A stretch of DNA of 64,000 nucleotides from Corynebacterium silvaticum (lineage in GTDB: Bacteria > Actinomycetota > Actinomycetes > Mycobacteriales > Mycobacteriaceae), in the NCBI RefSeq assembly GCF_004382825.2, contig NZ_SDQO02000002.1:248001-312000 (forward strand), read 5' to 3'. The position numbers were made by a program, and so were the translations under genes. The notes under the pieces were generated by a model. The model saw only the letters and a program-made list of their open reading frames with translations. It was not told the DNA's origin and did not search any database. Numbering within the stretch: position 1 is the stretch's first letter; each line of letters starts with the position of its first letter. Positions 11,301 to 19,883 of the stretch are shown piece by piece.

Positions 11301-11592
11301 TTCCTACGATGAGGCTTTGTCCCGGGCGGAGTTTTTCAGAAGCGCTAATCGGAATAGTCGCGTTAAATTCCTGTGGGGAATAGCTCATCAACGGCGCATT
11401 CACGCTGTTGAGGTTTCCATTCTGCGGCCAGGACAGGGATGACTGCACCTGATTGACTGGCATAAACGGCGTCAAAAGGAAGAATAAGAAGCCGAGCACA
11501 CCAGATAAAACCGCCAAAAGTTTTAGCGTTCTCACTGGATTCTGCGAAACTGAACTAGACACGGAATTCGAGTCTACGTCATGCTTATCCAC
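8302..11592 (-). CDS. emb: Arabinosyltransferase Emb (arabinogalactan synthesis)
   Basis: 1096-residue GT-C membrane glycosyltransferase that extends the arabinan of arabinogalactan using decaprenyl-phosphoryl-arabinose. The catalytic modified GT-C motif is the Asp pair at 274-275 in 'ANTSDDGFILAM'. Around a dozen hydrophobic segments are followed by a large extracytoplasmic C-terminal domain from about residue 680 with carbohydrate-binding character. A low-complexity Ser/Thr linker occurs near residues 790-815. Corynebacteria carry a single Emb, the ethambutol target. GTG start, overlapping the aftA stop by 8 bases. Confidence 0.94.
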   Translation of the reverse strand: MDKHDVDSNSVSSSVSQNPVRTLKLLAVLSGVLGFLFFLLTPFMPVNQVQSSLSWPQNGNLNSVNAPLMSYSPQEFNATIPISASEKLRPGQSLIVGTLPEDSEDAAARGLFVRSSDSGIQITSRGELVFELTADELKKLPADATITVSSTKDATTASVGEHSGSIYEDKRPQLTGLYSELESQAAGALSSAGLKVDVEINSRFTTSPTTAKYAAMWLGGIMTVIALVCLGLLDLQDNKKVRFLQQGAWRPRGLDAIVVAILGFWYFIGANTSDDGFILAMGRIAAHADYMANYYRWFGVPESPFGAPYYDLLGLMSHVSTSSIWMRLPSLISGLIVWFALSREVLPRLGEKIAGRRVSQWTMAFVFLAFWLAYNNGLRPEPIIAAVTLLTWLSFEVAIKTERLLPAAVGTLLAAFTLACGPTGLMAVACLLAGLSYLIRIIYRRIPLLGGKPAFSIAAMVAPFAAAGTAVLVAVFGDQTLMNVFESIHVRSETGPSLIWYNEFARYQVLMQQTVDGSFARRVGVFFTFVSVALVITSILRNGKVPGSNKGPVFRLLLVMVGTLFFMMFTPTKWTHHFGVWAGIAAALAGVGAVALSHMALRSPRSRTLLTGGILFVFAFALSGTNGWWYTSSYSVPWWDKTIQIHEIEASTVMLLISLIVLAIGVLQSFKKDVAEERGEAPADFRKQRFEGLAAAPIAILSILAVAFSMASLGKGFISQYPAYSVGLGNLRAAAGNTCNLANDVLVESNTNESFLQPLHSTLGESLTFGKNRAFDPNHISSEAYTEESKSSSSTAGTANSTDTADTNTEGKEHRAAVGVNGSTAQLPFNLDYTRVPVLGSWTSGEQHYAEAVSDWYKLPERSDSAPIIAVSAAGSIEHLDLDGIKKEGQKLLIEYGTASGGKVEMLGEKQLIDIGPELKWRNLRLPLSELPAEANVIRIHATDGNLSPDEWLAFTPPRVPTLETLSDVYTANTPGLLDWAVPLQFPCQRTFNHYAGVAEIPQFRISADADGRASGASFQDYFGGGVTGIAEAVNYNYQLPSYSKNDWQRDWGSIEVYHPRPNSQGKEPDLATINTEKVTRSGLWYPGPMNINTDH

Positions 11593-13660
11593 GGGTCACC
11601 ACCACAAATGGTCCTACCTGATTGACCTTCCAGGGGGTGCCTTCGCCGGTGAAGACCTCAGGGTTGATTTTCACTCCGCGGAAACGAACATTGGGGTTAT
11701 TGGGGTAGATGTCTTCCGCAAGGTCAAAGTTCCAGCCACGTGAGTTTTCTGCCGTGGCATCGGCGCGGAAAATAAACGCCTCGGGTGCTTTCCACGGAGT
11801 GGACTGCAACGCGCGGTCGAAGGCCTGTGGGTCCTTGAGCTGCTGCCAGCTGTCCATCGCCCACTGTTCTATCGTTTTATTCCGCTCGTTGAACTCGCCG
11901 AGAGGGTTTGCATAGTGTGAGGTAAACGCCTGGAAACCGCGGTAGGGGTAGTAAGCCATGAAGTTCATCTCATCCGTGAGGACCACAGTCTCACTGGGAA
12001 TTGAGCCTTTTTCCCTCAGGATTTCGTCGATACTTGCATAGTATTGCGTGGCATCTGCAGGATAGCGGTCTGCCCGCTCGCCGTTTCCATCTGTGCTGGA
12101 ATAAGCGTGGTCGATGGAGTGCGTGTTCTTAGCGGGGATATCCTGCGCATATTTGATGCCGGCAAGAGCGACCACGATAGCAATGACCATCGTGATCTGC
12201 CGTGAAGTGCTGGGAGAGAACTGGACCGGGTAGAGGCGGTGGATTCCCACGAGGCGGAAGTCCGCTATAGCCAGTACGCCTGCGGTGGCTAGGAGGATCG
12301 TGATAACGGGGTCCAACCGGAAGCCAAGGAGAGTTGATCCTGTGAGCGTGACGGCCATGGATGCGATGACCCAGATATAAGCAACGACGATAGCAACGCC
12401 TAGTGAGTTGATATCCGGATCTGCCGCTCGAGCAAGGAGATAGATCAGGCCTAGCATGCAGAGGATTCCTACAATGCTGGCGGCAAACATAGGCAGCGGA
12501 ATTTCCGTGCCCTCAACGGGAAGGAAGTGGGAGGCGGTGGCGCCCGAGGTGTGTTTGCCGCTTAAGAGGAACGTAAAGTACGGGCCCCACGCGATAGCGG
12601 CGATGGCCATGGAAGAAACGCCGATAATGACGATGCGTCCGATAGGCTTCCACGAGCGCAGGATCAATGCGGAAATGACACCGGTGATGGAGACCAAGCT
12701 CAGGGCGATAATCGCGGTGTAGAGGGTGTACATGGATGCGGAAACACCCAGGTAGAAAATGATCGCAAGAATGGCGCTTTTGCGTCCCGACAAGGCACGA
12801 CGGCCGATAATAACCGCGGCTGGTATGCCCATTGCGATAACGCAGGCGTAGGGCTCTTCTGCACACATGACGAGTGCAACGGTGGTGGTTACTAAAGCGA
12901 TGCCGGTGGCTACGGGCAAGCTGCCGACGATACGCTGCCACACCGGCACGAGGACACAGCCGGCCACGCCGAGGGAGATCAGCGAATACGGTTGAAATAC
13001 TTCCCAACCGGGCAAGCCGAGGAGTGCTCCTAATCTACCGCCGAACCAGAACCACGCGCCGGGGTAATACGCTGGCAGGTCGATGTAGTTCATATCGGTG
13101 AGGTGCCAGGAGTCTGTAAGCCGCGTCATGTATTGGGTGCGGAAAACCTGGTCCACGGTCAGGCCATCGAGATAGAGCTTGGTCGGGGAGAGCGGTATTC
13201 CGAGGGAAGCCACCACCAGACCAGCTGGAGATAGGTAGGTTACAACATAGGTAAGCCAGGTCAGCCAGCGAGGCCGTTCTTGGTTTGTCTTCTCATAATG
13301 GACCCACCCGATCAGGAGGGCCGTGACCGCAAAGACAACCAGAAGCGTGCAGACAGTGGCTAGAGCGCGCGTGACCAGGGAAGGCCCGAATGCTGGGAGA
13401 TTGACCTGCTTGAGTATGAACCAGGAGATGAAGGTAAAGAGCCCACCTCCCAGGATCGCGGCGGCTATTCCGAGCAGCGTGCGCGGGCCATCTTGGATGT
13501 CGGGAGTGTAGTCAAAGTCGTAGCTTTTGTCCCGTGGGTTGGCCTTATCCGGGTGCTTGAGCATCACCGGAAATGGGTCGCTGGCTGCAGCGGAGGTGTG
13601 CGGCGCTTCCGAGTCGTCTTTCGGCGGTTGGGAATCTGCGTTGCGGGCACGAATGATCAT
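11585..13660 (-). CDS. aftA: Galactan 5-O-arabinofuranosyltransferase AftA
   Basis: 691-residue GT-C membrane enzyme that adds the first arabinofuranose to galactan, priming the arabinan that Emb then extends. A hydrophilic N-terminus of about 60 residues is followed by many membrane helices and a C-terminal extracytoplasmic domain from about residue 520. It sits directly upstream of emb with an 8-base overlap, the conserved actinobacterial order. The 142-bp gap upstream holds a terminator for dprE2 and a large palindrome, so aftA-emb may have its own promoter. Confidence 0.9.
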   Translation of the reverse strand: MIIRARNADSQPPKDDSEAPHTSAAASDPFPVMLKHPDKANPRDKSYDFDYTPDIQDGPRTLLGIAAAILGGGLFTFISWFILKQVNLPAFGPSLVTRALATVCTLLVVFAVTALLIGWVHYEKTNQERPRWLTWLTYVVTYLSPAGLVVASLGIPLSPTKLYLDGLTVDQVFRTQYMTRLTDSWHLTDMNYIDLPAYYPGAWFWFGGRLGALLGLPGWEVFQPYSLISLGVAGCVLVPVWQRIVGSLPVATGIALVTTTVALVMCAEEPYACVIAMGIPAAVIIGRRALSGRKSAILAIIFYLGVSASMYTLYTAIIALSLVSITGVISALILRSWKPIGRIVIIGVSSMAIAAIAWGPYFTFLLSGKHTSGATASHFLPVEGTEIPLPMFAASIVGILCMLGLIYLLARAADPDINSLGVAIVVAYIWVIASMAVTLTGSTLLGFRLDPVITILLATAGVLAIADFRLVGIHRLYPVQFSPSTSRQITMVIAIVVALAGIKYAQDIPAKNTHSIDHAYSSTDGNGERADRYPADATQYYASIDEILREKGSIPSETVVLTDEMNFMAYYPYRGFQAFTSHYANPLGEFNERNKTIEQWAMDSWQQLKDPQAFDRALQSTPWKAPEAFIFRADATAENSRGWNFDLAEDIYPNNPNVRFRGVKINPEVFTGEGTPWKVNQVGPFVVVTRG

Positions 13661-13725
13661 AGAGAACAGTGTGTCACACGCTCTTGAGAGCTTTAAGAAA
13701 TACCGTTGATATTCTTGCCGGTGAC

Positions 13726-13762
13726 AGCGGCTTTAGTGATGATCATCACTGATTTTGCCGCT
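13726..13762. promoter_or_regulatory. Nested palindrome upstream of aftA
   Basis: A perfect 16-bp palindrome (AGTGATGATCATCACT, 13735-13750) lies inside outer arms AGCGGC (13726-13731) and GCCGCT (13757-13762). It is between the dprE2 terminator and the aftA start. It could be a dimeric repressor site or a transcript hairpin for aftA-emb; no known regulator box is recognised. Confidence 0.5.
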
Positions 13763-13771
13763 GAAGTACAA

Positions 13772-13796
13772 AGCCGCCGTGCATCGCACGGCGGCT
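13772..13796 (-). terminator. Terminator-like hairpin after dprE2
   Basis: An 11-bp perfect GC-rich stem (AGCCGCCGTGC / GCACGGCGGCT) with a 3-nt loop, seven bases past the dprE2 stop. The T-run on the minus strand is short, so it may be a weak terminator or an RNA-stabilising hairpin. Confidence 0.6.
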
Positions 13797-13802
13797 AGAA
13801 AG

Positions 13803-14564
13803 TTAGAACGGTAGCTTTCGGAAGATCGTCTGTGGGATGAACTTGAAAGCAAGCGAGACATATTCGAACAACGGGTGAACGAAGATGGAGCTCTTGCCGG
13901 ACAAAACTGCCTGGACAGTTGCCTTAGCTACGTCCTCGCGATCCACCGTCAGCGGAGCCTCTCCTGCATCGGCGGACATCTTGGTGCGTACCTGGCCGGG
14001 GCGCACGACAAGGACGTTAACGCCGTAATCGCGGAGCGCCTCACCGAGGTTGACGTAGAAGCCGTCCATGCCGGCCTTGGATGCGCCGTACACAAAGTTG
14101 GAGCGGCGAACACGCTGACCTGCAACAGAAGACAGTGCAACGATGGTGCCGTGGCCTTGAGCCTTGAATTTCTCTGCGAGAAGCACACCAACGGACACCG
14201 GTGCGGTGTAGTTGGTTTCAGCGCTTGCCACGGCCTTGGACTGGTCCTGCCAGAGCTCTTCCTGGTCTCCGAGGGTGCCGAAGGCAACGATGGCTACGTC
14301 GACATCTCCTACCAGGAATGCCTGGTCGATGACGTCAGCGTGAGTGTCAAAGGCGGTTGCGTCGAAGTCGATGACCTCAACAGCGGATGCGCCAGCGGAT
14401 TCGATGGCCTTCACGGCGGCGTCGATACGCGGCGATTCCTTGCGTGCAGCAAGGGTAACGTGCGCAGGGCCGTGAGTAAGGAACTCGTTCACGATGGCTA
14501 GGCCGATCTCGGAGGTGCCACCGAGAAGGAGGATGTTTTGGGCTTTGCCCACTGCGTTCAGCAT
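13803..14564 (-). CDS. dprE2: Decaprenylphosphoryl-2-keto-ribose reductase DprE2
   Basis: 253-residue short-chain dehydrogenase. The Rossmann motif is '[13 protein letters not shown]' and the catalytic Tyr-Lys pair is 'YGASKAG'. With DprE1 it epimerises decaprenylphosphoryl-ribose to decaprenylphosphoryl-arabinose, the only arabinose donor for AftA and Emb. It follows dprE1 by 21 bp on the same strand, as expected of a two-enzyme complex. Family length is normal. Confidence 0.93.
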   Translation of the reverse strand: MLNAVGKAQNILLLGGTSEIGLAIVNEFLTHGPAHVTLAARKESPRIDAAVKAIESAGASAVEVIDFDATAFDTHADVIDQAFLVGDVDVAIVAFGTLGDQEELWQDQSKAVASAETNYTAPVSVGVLLAEKFKAQGHGTIVALSSVAGQRVRRSNFVYGASKAGMDGFYVNLGEALRDYGVNVLVVRPGQVRTKMSADAGEAPLTVDREDVAKATVQAVLSGKSSIFVHPLFEYVSLAFKFIPQTIFRKLPF

Positions 14565-14585
14565 AGGAATCTTTCTTTCGGCGGA

Positions 14586-16052
14586 TTAGTGCAGCTCAAG
14601 GCGGCGGGACATGTCGGAAGCGAAGACGCCGGTGGGGTCGATCGCGTTGCGTGTCTTGAGCCAGCCTTCCATGCCCGGGTACATCGAGTGGAAGTTCTCG
14701 GCGCTGGCACGGGACTCTTTAGCTAGGTAGAGACGTCCACCGAACTCCATGACGCGACGGTCAAGGTCATCGAGGAACTTGCCCAGGCCTGGCTTAATGG
14801 GGAAGTCTACACAGACGTTCCAACCTGGCATTGGGTAGCTCAACGGTGCGCGGTTTCCTTCTCCGAAGAGCTTGAACACGTTGAGTGCGGAGTAGTGTCC
14901 GGAGCGCTGGATGTCACGGACGATGTCCTTGAACGGCTCGACGGCCTCGCGCGGAACGACGAACTGGTACTGCAGGAAGCCCTTGGAGCCGTAGCCACGG
15001 TTCCACTCTCCGATGAGGTCGAGTGGCTGGTAGAACTGGGTGAGGTTTTGCACCTTATTCTTGTAGGTGCCCGACTTGAGCCACCAGAGTTCACCGATCG
15101 CCATCATGGAGAGCTTGTTCATGGTGAAGGACGGGAAAATGTCCGGCACTGTTACCAGCTGCGGAGCATTGAACTTCAGCGGATCCTTGGCCAGCTTGGG
15201 GGAGAGCTCTTCCAACTGGGCAAGAGTTGCTAGAGAACCACGCGAAATGGCAGCACGGCCGAGCTTAGGCTCTGGGCTGATGGCATCGAACCATGCGGAA
15301 GAATAGGTGAAGTTGGACTCGGATCCGTCGGAGTGGAATTCCACGGTTTCATCGAGGTTAGCGGTGAGGTCACCGTCTGCAATGAAGTACGCAGTCTCGG
15401 TCTTGGTCATGCGGATCTTCGCGCGGACAATGATGCCGGTGAGGCCCATGCCGCCAACGGTTGCCCAGAAGATAGAGCCGTCTGGGTCGTCTGCGGAGCC
15501 TTCTGGCTCAAGGTGCAGGATGCGACCATCGGAAACCAGTAGTTCCATGGACGTGACATGGTCGCCGAAAGAACCCGCCGAGTGGTGGTTCTTTCCGTGA
15601 ATGTCTGGACCAATAGCGCCACCAATGGTGACCTGGCGGGTACCAGGAAGGACAGGAACCCACAGCCCGTAGGGGAGAGCTGCCTTCATCAACTGGTCAA
15701 GGGTGACGCCGCCGTCAACGTCGACGATGGCAGTCTCTGGGTCAATAGAGTGGATCTTGTTCAAAGGCTGCATGTCAATGACAAGGCCACCAGCGTTTTG
15801 TGCAGGATCGCCGTAGGAACGGCCCATGCCGCGGGGAATTACACCACGGCGCAGATAATCTGGCTTGGAGTCATTTTGCTCGGCGACTTGGCGCACGGCC
15901 TTGACGATGGTCTCCAAATCTGGAGTTGCGAGGACCTCTGCCGTCGTGGGGGCAGTGCGTCCCCAGCCGGTGAGTTTCATGGCTTCTGTGTGTAAGGCTC
16001 CGGAGACACCGCTCGAAGCTGCGGTGCTGGACGTGCCCTTGGCGCTCGTCAT
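14586..16052 (-). CDS. dprE1: Decaprenylphosphoryl-ribose 2'-oxidase DprE1
   Basis: 488-residue FAD enzyme of the vanillyl-alcohol-oxidase type. The FAD domain includes '[18 protein letters not shown]' and '[23 protein letters not shown]'. The substrate domain carries 'GWNVCVDFP' with Cys414, equivalent to the cysteine that benzothiazinones attack in Mycobacterium tuberculosis DprE1. It oxidises the ribose 2'-hydroxyl; DprE2 completes the epimerisation. Heads the dprE1-dprE2 unit. Confidence 0.94.
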   Translation of the reverse strand: MTSAKGTSSTAASSGVSGALHTEAMKLTGWGRTAPTTAEVLATPDLETIVKAVRQVAEQNDSKPDYLRRGVIPRGMGRSYGDPAQNAGGLVIDMQPLNKIHSIDPETAIVDVDGGVTLDQLMKAALPYGLWVPVLPGTRQVTIGGAIGPDIHGKNHHSAGSFGDHVTSMELLVSDGRILHLEPEGSADDPDGSIFWATVGGMGLTGIIVRAKIRMTKTETAYFIADGDLTANLDETVEFHSDGSESNFTYSSAWFDAISPEPKLGRAAISRGSLATLAQLEELSPKLAKDPLKFNAPQLVTVPDIFPSFTMNKLSMMAIGELWWLKSGTYKNKVQNLTQFYQPLDLIGEWNRGYGSKGFLQYQFVVPREAVEPFKDIVRDIQRSGHYSALNVFKLFGEGNRAPLSYPMPGWNVCVDFPIKPGLGKFLDDLDRRVMEFGGRLYLAKESRASAENFHSMYPGMEGWLKTRNAIDPTGVFASDMSRRLELH

Positions 16053-16136
16053 CGTCTAACCACCGTACCCGTTTACTTCCGAATGTGACCACGTCTAAGC
16101 GTGCTGGAAAGGGTGGTTTTCCTCACTAAAACGCGT

Positions 16137-16364
16137 TTAGAGGTCCATCATGTCGCGAATTTCCTGAGGGAGTTCTTCCTGCGACGTAATCTGCGGGCCG
16201 TCATATTCTTCAAGGATTTGGTAGACGCGTACTCGGGAAGCACTATCCAGCATAGGGATCTCTTCAGCCATGAGTAGTGTCATGCGCGAGTCCATGGGAG
16301 TATTCGTCTGCTCAGCAGCAATATGTGTTTCGACGGCCTTCTTTTTCTTGAGGAATCCAAACAT
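16137..16364 (-). CDS. Small hypothetical protein
   Basis: 75 residues from the ATG at 16364, chosen because it gives a compact product and an AGGAGG lies 12 bases upstream; a GTG a few codons earlier is also possible. It has a basic N-terminus ('FGFLKKKK') and an acidic C-terminus ('EELPQEIRDMMDL'). No membrane segment or known domain. It is divergent from the membrane protein gene at 16408, sharing about 40 bp of promoter region. Confidence 0.55.
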   Translation of the reverse strand: MFGFLKKKKAVETHIAAEQTNTPMDSRMTLLMAEEIPMLDSASRVRVYQILEEYDGPQITSQEELPQEIRDMMDL

Positions 16365-16407
16365 AGAAGTCACTGTACCTCCTGCGGAGTTCGCTACTCT
16401 GGAGTGC

Positions 16408-16878
16408 ATGAAAGACACCACTGCTGCGCCGCGCGCTAGAAATGCAGACCCTTTAGATGACACCATGACGGGACGCATATCCCAGGTCGCTGCCGTAGGT
16501 CTGGTCACGGCCCTGCCAGATTATGTGCACAATAAGACATGCCGATGGGTTATCAGTACTGTCATTCTCGGTTCTCTACTAGGCGTTGCGTTGTACGCAA
16601 ACACGCAGGATGATGATCCGGATAATGACCCCGACGTAATCGCGGCACACGTGCGAGAGAAGCTGGAAAGCGACGAAGCGAAAGAATTTGGTCCGGTTGC
16701 TACGTGGGCTTCCTTTGCTGTGCTGCTGCTGGTGATCATCGGGATCAATAAAATAGATCGAGCAATCACCAAAAAAGTCGTTGCATTTTTGCGTCGCCGC
16801 GGCGTGTCCAAGCCCCATACGCTCCTCGGCGTCCTCGGGGCGGCGCTGGTTTTTGTTTCTTCCGGTGATCCGAAGTGA
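16408..16878 (+). CDS. Hypothetical two-helix membrane protein
   Basis: 156 residues from the ATG at 16408; an upstream ATG at 16270 would overlap the divergent gene and is less likely. Two membrane segments ('WVISTVILGSLLGVALY' and 'WASFAVLLLVIIGIN') flank an acidic Asp-rich stretch, and a third weak segment ends the protein. It overlaps the next gene by four bases, so the two are coupled. No family recognised. The position beside dprE1 and the GtrA gene suggests an envelope role, which is inference. Confidence 0.65.
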   Translation: MKDTTAAPRARNADPLDDTMTGRISQVAAVGLVTALPDYVHNKTCRWVISTVILGSLLGVALYANTQDDDPDNDPDVIAAHVREKLESDEAKEFGPVATWASFAVLLLVIIGINKIDRAITKKVVAFLRRRGVSKPHTLLGVLGAALVFVSSGDPK

Positions 16879-17396
16879 TTAGCATTATCGACGTCCTCGG
16901 GGAGGCGCCGGATCACACCGTTGTGCTCTGGCACGTGCACACGGACCCCAACTATCCCACCAGCCTCATGTCCGGGGCGTGGATGCTTGGGGCGGGGGAA
17001 GCTACGCCCGTCGATAGGCTTCCGGACCTGCTTGCAGGAACAATGGCCCTTCCCCTGAATGACAAAGCTCGCGCGTTAGTAAGTGAGTGCATCGGTCTTG
17101 ACGACGTTGCAGACGCAGTGCATGCGGGGCTCGATACCATCAAGAAGGAAGTCGCACGAGCAAAAGCGGAGAACGAAAAACTCATCGCACCGCGTTTCGA
17201 GGCCATCATGGACATTTCTCCGGAGGACTTCCGTGACGCATATCGGGGCGAACCTCGGGTGCGAGACGCATGGATGATGGCCAGTGCGGTGGCTGGCTGG
17301 ATGCAACAATGGCTCGACATAGAATCCGTGCGCAGGAGCCGCGCGTACCTCAAAGAAGCGTTTGGCTCTGAGCCGCGGCCGCTACCGCTGCGCTAA
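16875..17396 (+). CDS. Hypothetical protein
   Basis: 173 residues, GTG start overlapping the preceding membrane protein gene. Soluble, with no signal peptide. A mid-protein charged helical stretch ('DTIKKEVARAKAENEKLIAP') could form a coiled coil. No recognised domain. Likely co-expressed with its neighbours at 16408 and 17448. Confidence 0.6.
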   Translation: MISIIDVLGEAPDHTVVLWHVHTDPNYPTSLMSGAWMLGAGEATPVDRLPDLLAGTMALPLNDKARALVSECIGLDDVADAVHAGLDTIKKEVARAKAENEKLIAPRFEAIMDISPEDFRDAYRGEPRVRDAWMMASAVAGWMQQWLDIESVRRSRAYLKEAFGSEPRPLPLR

Positions 17397-17447
17397 AAAT
17401 CGCTACGCTGGGCAACATGATACGGCGCAGCGGAGTGATCTCGATGA

Positions 17448-18278
17448 GTGAAGCCCGTCTGCGCCGTGGGAGGCCCGTCACCCGGCGCAGGCGGGCCAGG
17501 GTACTACTTTTACAGCTTAAGGTGGTCCGATGCGGCGGGGAGCCTGCATCGAATCATTGGTCTGAGAGACACGCTTAAGCTTGCGGGGGTCGCTGAGGTT
17601 ATCAAGACGTGTTTTGGTTTTGATGCCGCTTCACCGCAGTCTTTTTATCGTTGTGGCGAGCAGCTGTCCATGAACGACTGTCTTCATGAGCATGTCGCTG
17701 CGATTCGCGCCGGGCAGCTCGAATATGACTGGGAACTGTGGCGAGTACGCCTTTCAATCCTGGGGACATATTCCCGTGAAGCTTCCACGCCGGAGGCCGT
17801 ATGCTTGGGAGGAAACGGGAACCTCTATGAACCGGATATGCCAGTGGATACGGCTCGGATCAATATGGCTATTGGAGGTTTGTCCCATGCACATGAGGAA
17901 GTCGTCTCCATTATCCAACGCACCCAGGAAACTGGGCTGATTCCGCTCCTGCAGGCGCTAGGGCTTGAGGACGAGCCACACCACGTCGTGCCTGGCCTGC
18001 ATGCTTTGCCTGTGGAAGAATCGCGTCAGGCACGGGATGCGTGGTGGTCACTGGTGATCGGGATGGCGTGCCTGGGCGGGGAAGCCTTGAGGCTGCGGGT
18101 CGCCGGGCGGCTCATGCGGAAGCTGGGTTGGCAGGAGGAGCTCACGGATGAGCGGATTCGTGAATTGTGCGGGGCGTCGATAAGCAAGCTAGAAGAGGTC
18201 GGCGGATGTGGCGTTCACGACGCGCTATCCGCTGTGGAAAGAATCGATATCTACCGGGAATTGCTCCGCAAGAGGTAA
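17448..18278 (+). CDS. Hypothetical protein
   Basis: 276 residues from a GTG at 17448. An overlapping ATG at 17444 lies in another frame and gives a short Arg-rich peptide. Soluble, with six cysteines. The sequence does not match a family I know. The downstream gtrA start is 12 bases after the stop, so the cluster 16408-18739 is probably one transcript. Function unknown. Confidence 0.55.
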   Translation: MKPVCAVGGPSPGAGGPGYYFYSLRWSDAAGSLHRIIGLRDTLKLAGVAEVIKTCFGFDAASPQSFYRCGEQLSMNDCLHEHVAAIRAGQLEYDWELWRVRLSILGTYSREASTPEAVCLGGNGNLYEPDMPVDTARINMAIGGLSHAHEEVVSIIQRTQETGLIPLLQALGLEDEPHHVVPGLHALPVEESRQARDAWWSLVIGMACLGGEALRLRVAGRLMRKLGWQEELTDERIRELCGASISKLEEVGGCGVHDALSAVERIDIYRELLRKR

Positions 18279-18289
18279 AATCGCGCCCC

Positions 18290-18739
18290 GTGGCTAATTC
18301 CAACACCGGCGCGCATGACGCCAACGTGACTATCAGGACCTCTTCGGAGAGCGTGACTTCTCAAGGCATCAAGTTCATCATCTCCGGAGGCATCTCCGCG
18401 GTCGTGGATCTCGGGCTGACCTACCTGTGTCAGATCATTTTTGGGTTCTCTGCCGCAGGCGGACGCACCATTGGGTTTATTTTTGGCACGATTACCGCTT
18501 ACCTGATCAACCGGCGTTGGACATTCCATGCTGAGGCATCGACCAAACGGTTCTTGCAGGTAGCTGCGCTGTATACCATTACCTACTTTGTTAACGTGGG
18601 CGGGCATGCGCTGCTCTTCTCGCTCTTGACTCATTACGGGTTGAGCGAGCGCATTGCCCTTGTTATTGCTTTCGTGATCTCGCAGGGGACAGCCACGGTG
18701 ATCAACTTCTTTGTTCAGCGCATCTTTATTTTTAAGTAG
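18290..18739 (+). CDS. GtrA-family membrane protein
   Basis: 149 residues from the GTG at 18290; upstream in-frame starts overlap the previous gene. Four membrane helices typical of GtrA ('GIKFIISGGISAVVDLGLTY', 'RTIGFIFGTITAYLINRRWTF', then two more). It matches in position and type the Rv3789-like protein beside dprE1 in Mycobacterium, proposed to act in arabinan assembly as an anchor or lipid-linked-sugar flippase. Its stop abuts the convergent glfT1 stop with no gap. Confidence 0.8.
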   Translation: MANSNTGAHDANVTIRTSSESVTSQGIKFIISGGISAVVDLGLTYLCQIIFGFSAAGGRTIGFIFGTITAYLINRRWTFHAEASTKRFLQVAALYTITYFVNVGGHALLFSLLTHYGLSERIALVIAFVISQGTATVINFFVQRIFIFK

Positions 18740-19642
18740 TTAAGGCCGTTCAAAACGCTCCGAGCGGCCCATGCGGTGGAGCTTGAGCCATTGCATAAAT
18801 CCTCGAGGATCCTTGCGCTGGATAAGGAAGAACCACCCAAAGCGCGCATACTCCTGAGGAAGAAGTCGACGCATGCCGGGTTGGTTCATGAGGTACCCGC
18901 GGTTGCGGTAGGTGAAGAATCGTTTTCCCTCGTTATCGGGGTATTGCGTGTGCATACGGCCACCAAGAATTGGCTTGAACTCATCCGAGCCGTCCGGGTG
19001 GAGATATGCGGCGGTGAGGCAGGTGCCAAACTTGAGTCCGGAGCGCACGAGGCGGCGATGATATTCGACTTCATCGCCTCGGATAAACAGACGTAAATCG
19101 GGGACTCCGATGCGTTGCATGGCATGGGCGGAGATCAAAGCGCCGTTGAAGAGTGAGGCGATGCCTGCCAAAAAGTCTTCGTTGCCGAGTTCGCTACGGA
19201 ACCTGCGCCAGGTGGTGCCACGGCGCAGCGGGAAAGCCAGCTGGTCGGGTTTTTCTGCGTTGCAGACAACCGGGGAGACCTCATCGAGGTGATGTTTTTC
19301 CGCTACCTGTAAGAGCGTTGCCAGAACGTGCTCGTCTTCTGGCCGTCCGTCATCGTCGGCGCACCAGACCGCGTCGGCGCCTAGTCGCAGCGCTGTGAGG
19401 AAGCCAAGGGCAAACCCACCAGCTCCGCCTAGATTATGTTTGCTTCCTAGATAGACGGCGCGCTCGCCGGCAATATCGGTAACTAGGCTCTCGACGGCGG
19501 GGTCGTCACCGTTATCCACAACGATGATGTGATCCACGGGGTGTGTCTGTTGCGCAACGATCTTCAGGGAATTCTGCAACAGTTCAACGCGGTTGTGGGC
19601 GACAATGACAGCCGCGATGCGACCAGTAGAAGCGATAGGCAT
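18740..19642 (-). CDS. glfT1: Galactofuranosyltransferase GlfT1
   Basis: GT2-family enzyme, 300 residues from the ATG at 19642, where the fold starts ('GRIAAVIVAHNRVELL'). A longer frame to 19765 adds 41 residues of unlikely sequence. The metal-binding Asp triad is in 'VWCADDDGRPEDE', with 'GGAGGFALG' just before. GlfT1 adds the first galactofuranose residues to the decaprenyl-linked disaccharide. In Mycobacterium it lies between the genes for the two halves of the galactan exporter; here wzt and wzm are 5.7 kb away, beyond a metal transporter. Confidence 0.9.
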   Translation of the reverse strand: MPIASTGRIAAVIVAHNRVELLQNSLKIVAQQTHPVDHIIVVDNGDDPAVESLVTDIAGERAVYLGSKHNLGGAGGFALGFLTALRLGADAVWCADDDGRPEDEHVLATLLQVAEKHHLDEVSPVVCNAEKPDQLAFPLRRGTTWRRFRSELGNEDFLAGIASLFNGALISAHAMQRIGVPDLRLFIRGDEVEYHRRLVRSGLKFGTCLTAAYLHPDGSDEFKPILGGRMHTQYPDNEGKRFFTYRNRGYLMNQPGMRRLLPQEYARFGWFFLIQRKDPRGFMQWLKLHRMGRSERFERP

Positions 19643-19883
19643 GGGGTTTATTGTGGCATAGTCTGCACAGGGCGAGGAGATAGTGGTTATCGCTGTGATG
19701 GGATTGCCCAATTTTGGTTGTGATATGTACCTCTCGGCTATTGGCGTTGGACTGAAAAATAGCACGTTGGTACGGTTATTTTCAGTTATTGACAGAGTGA
19801 ATTATAAGGGTTGGAAAAACTAACTAAGGGTAAGCAAAGAAAAAGCTATCCGGTAGTGCAGAACGGTAATAGGATCCGTACTT

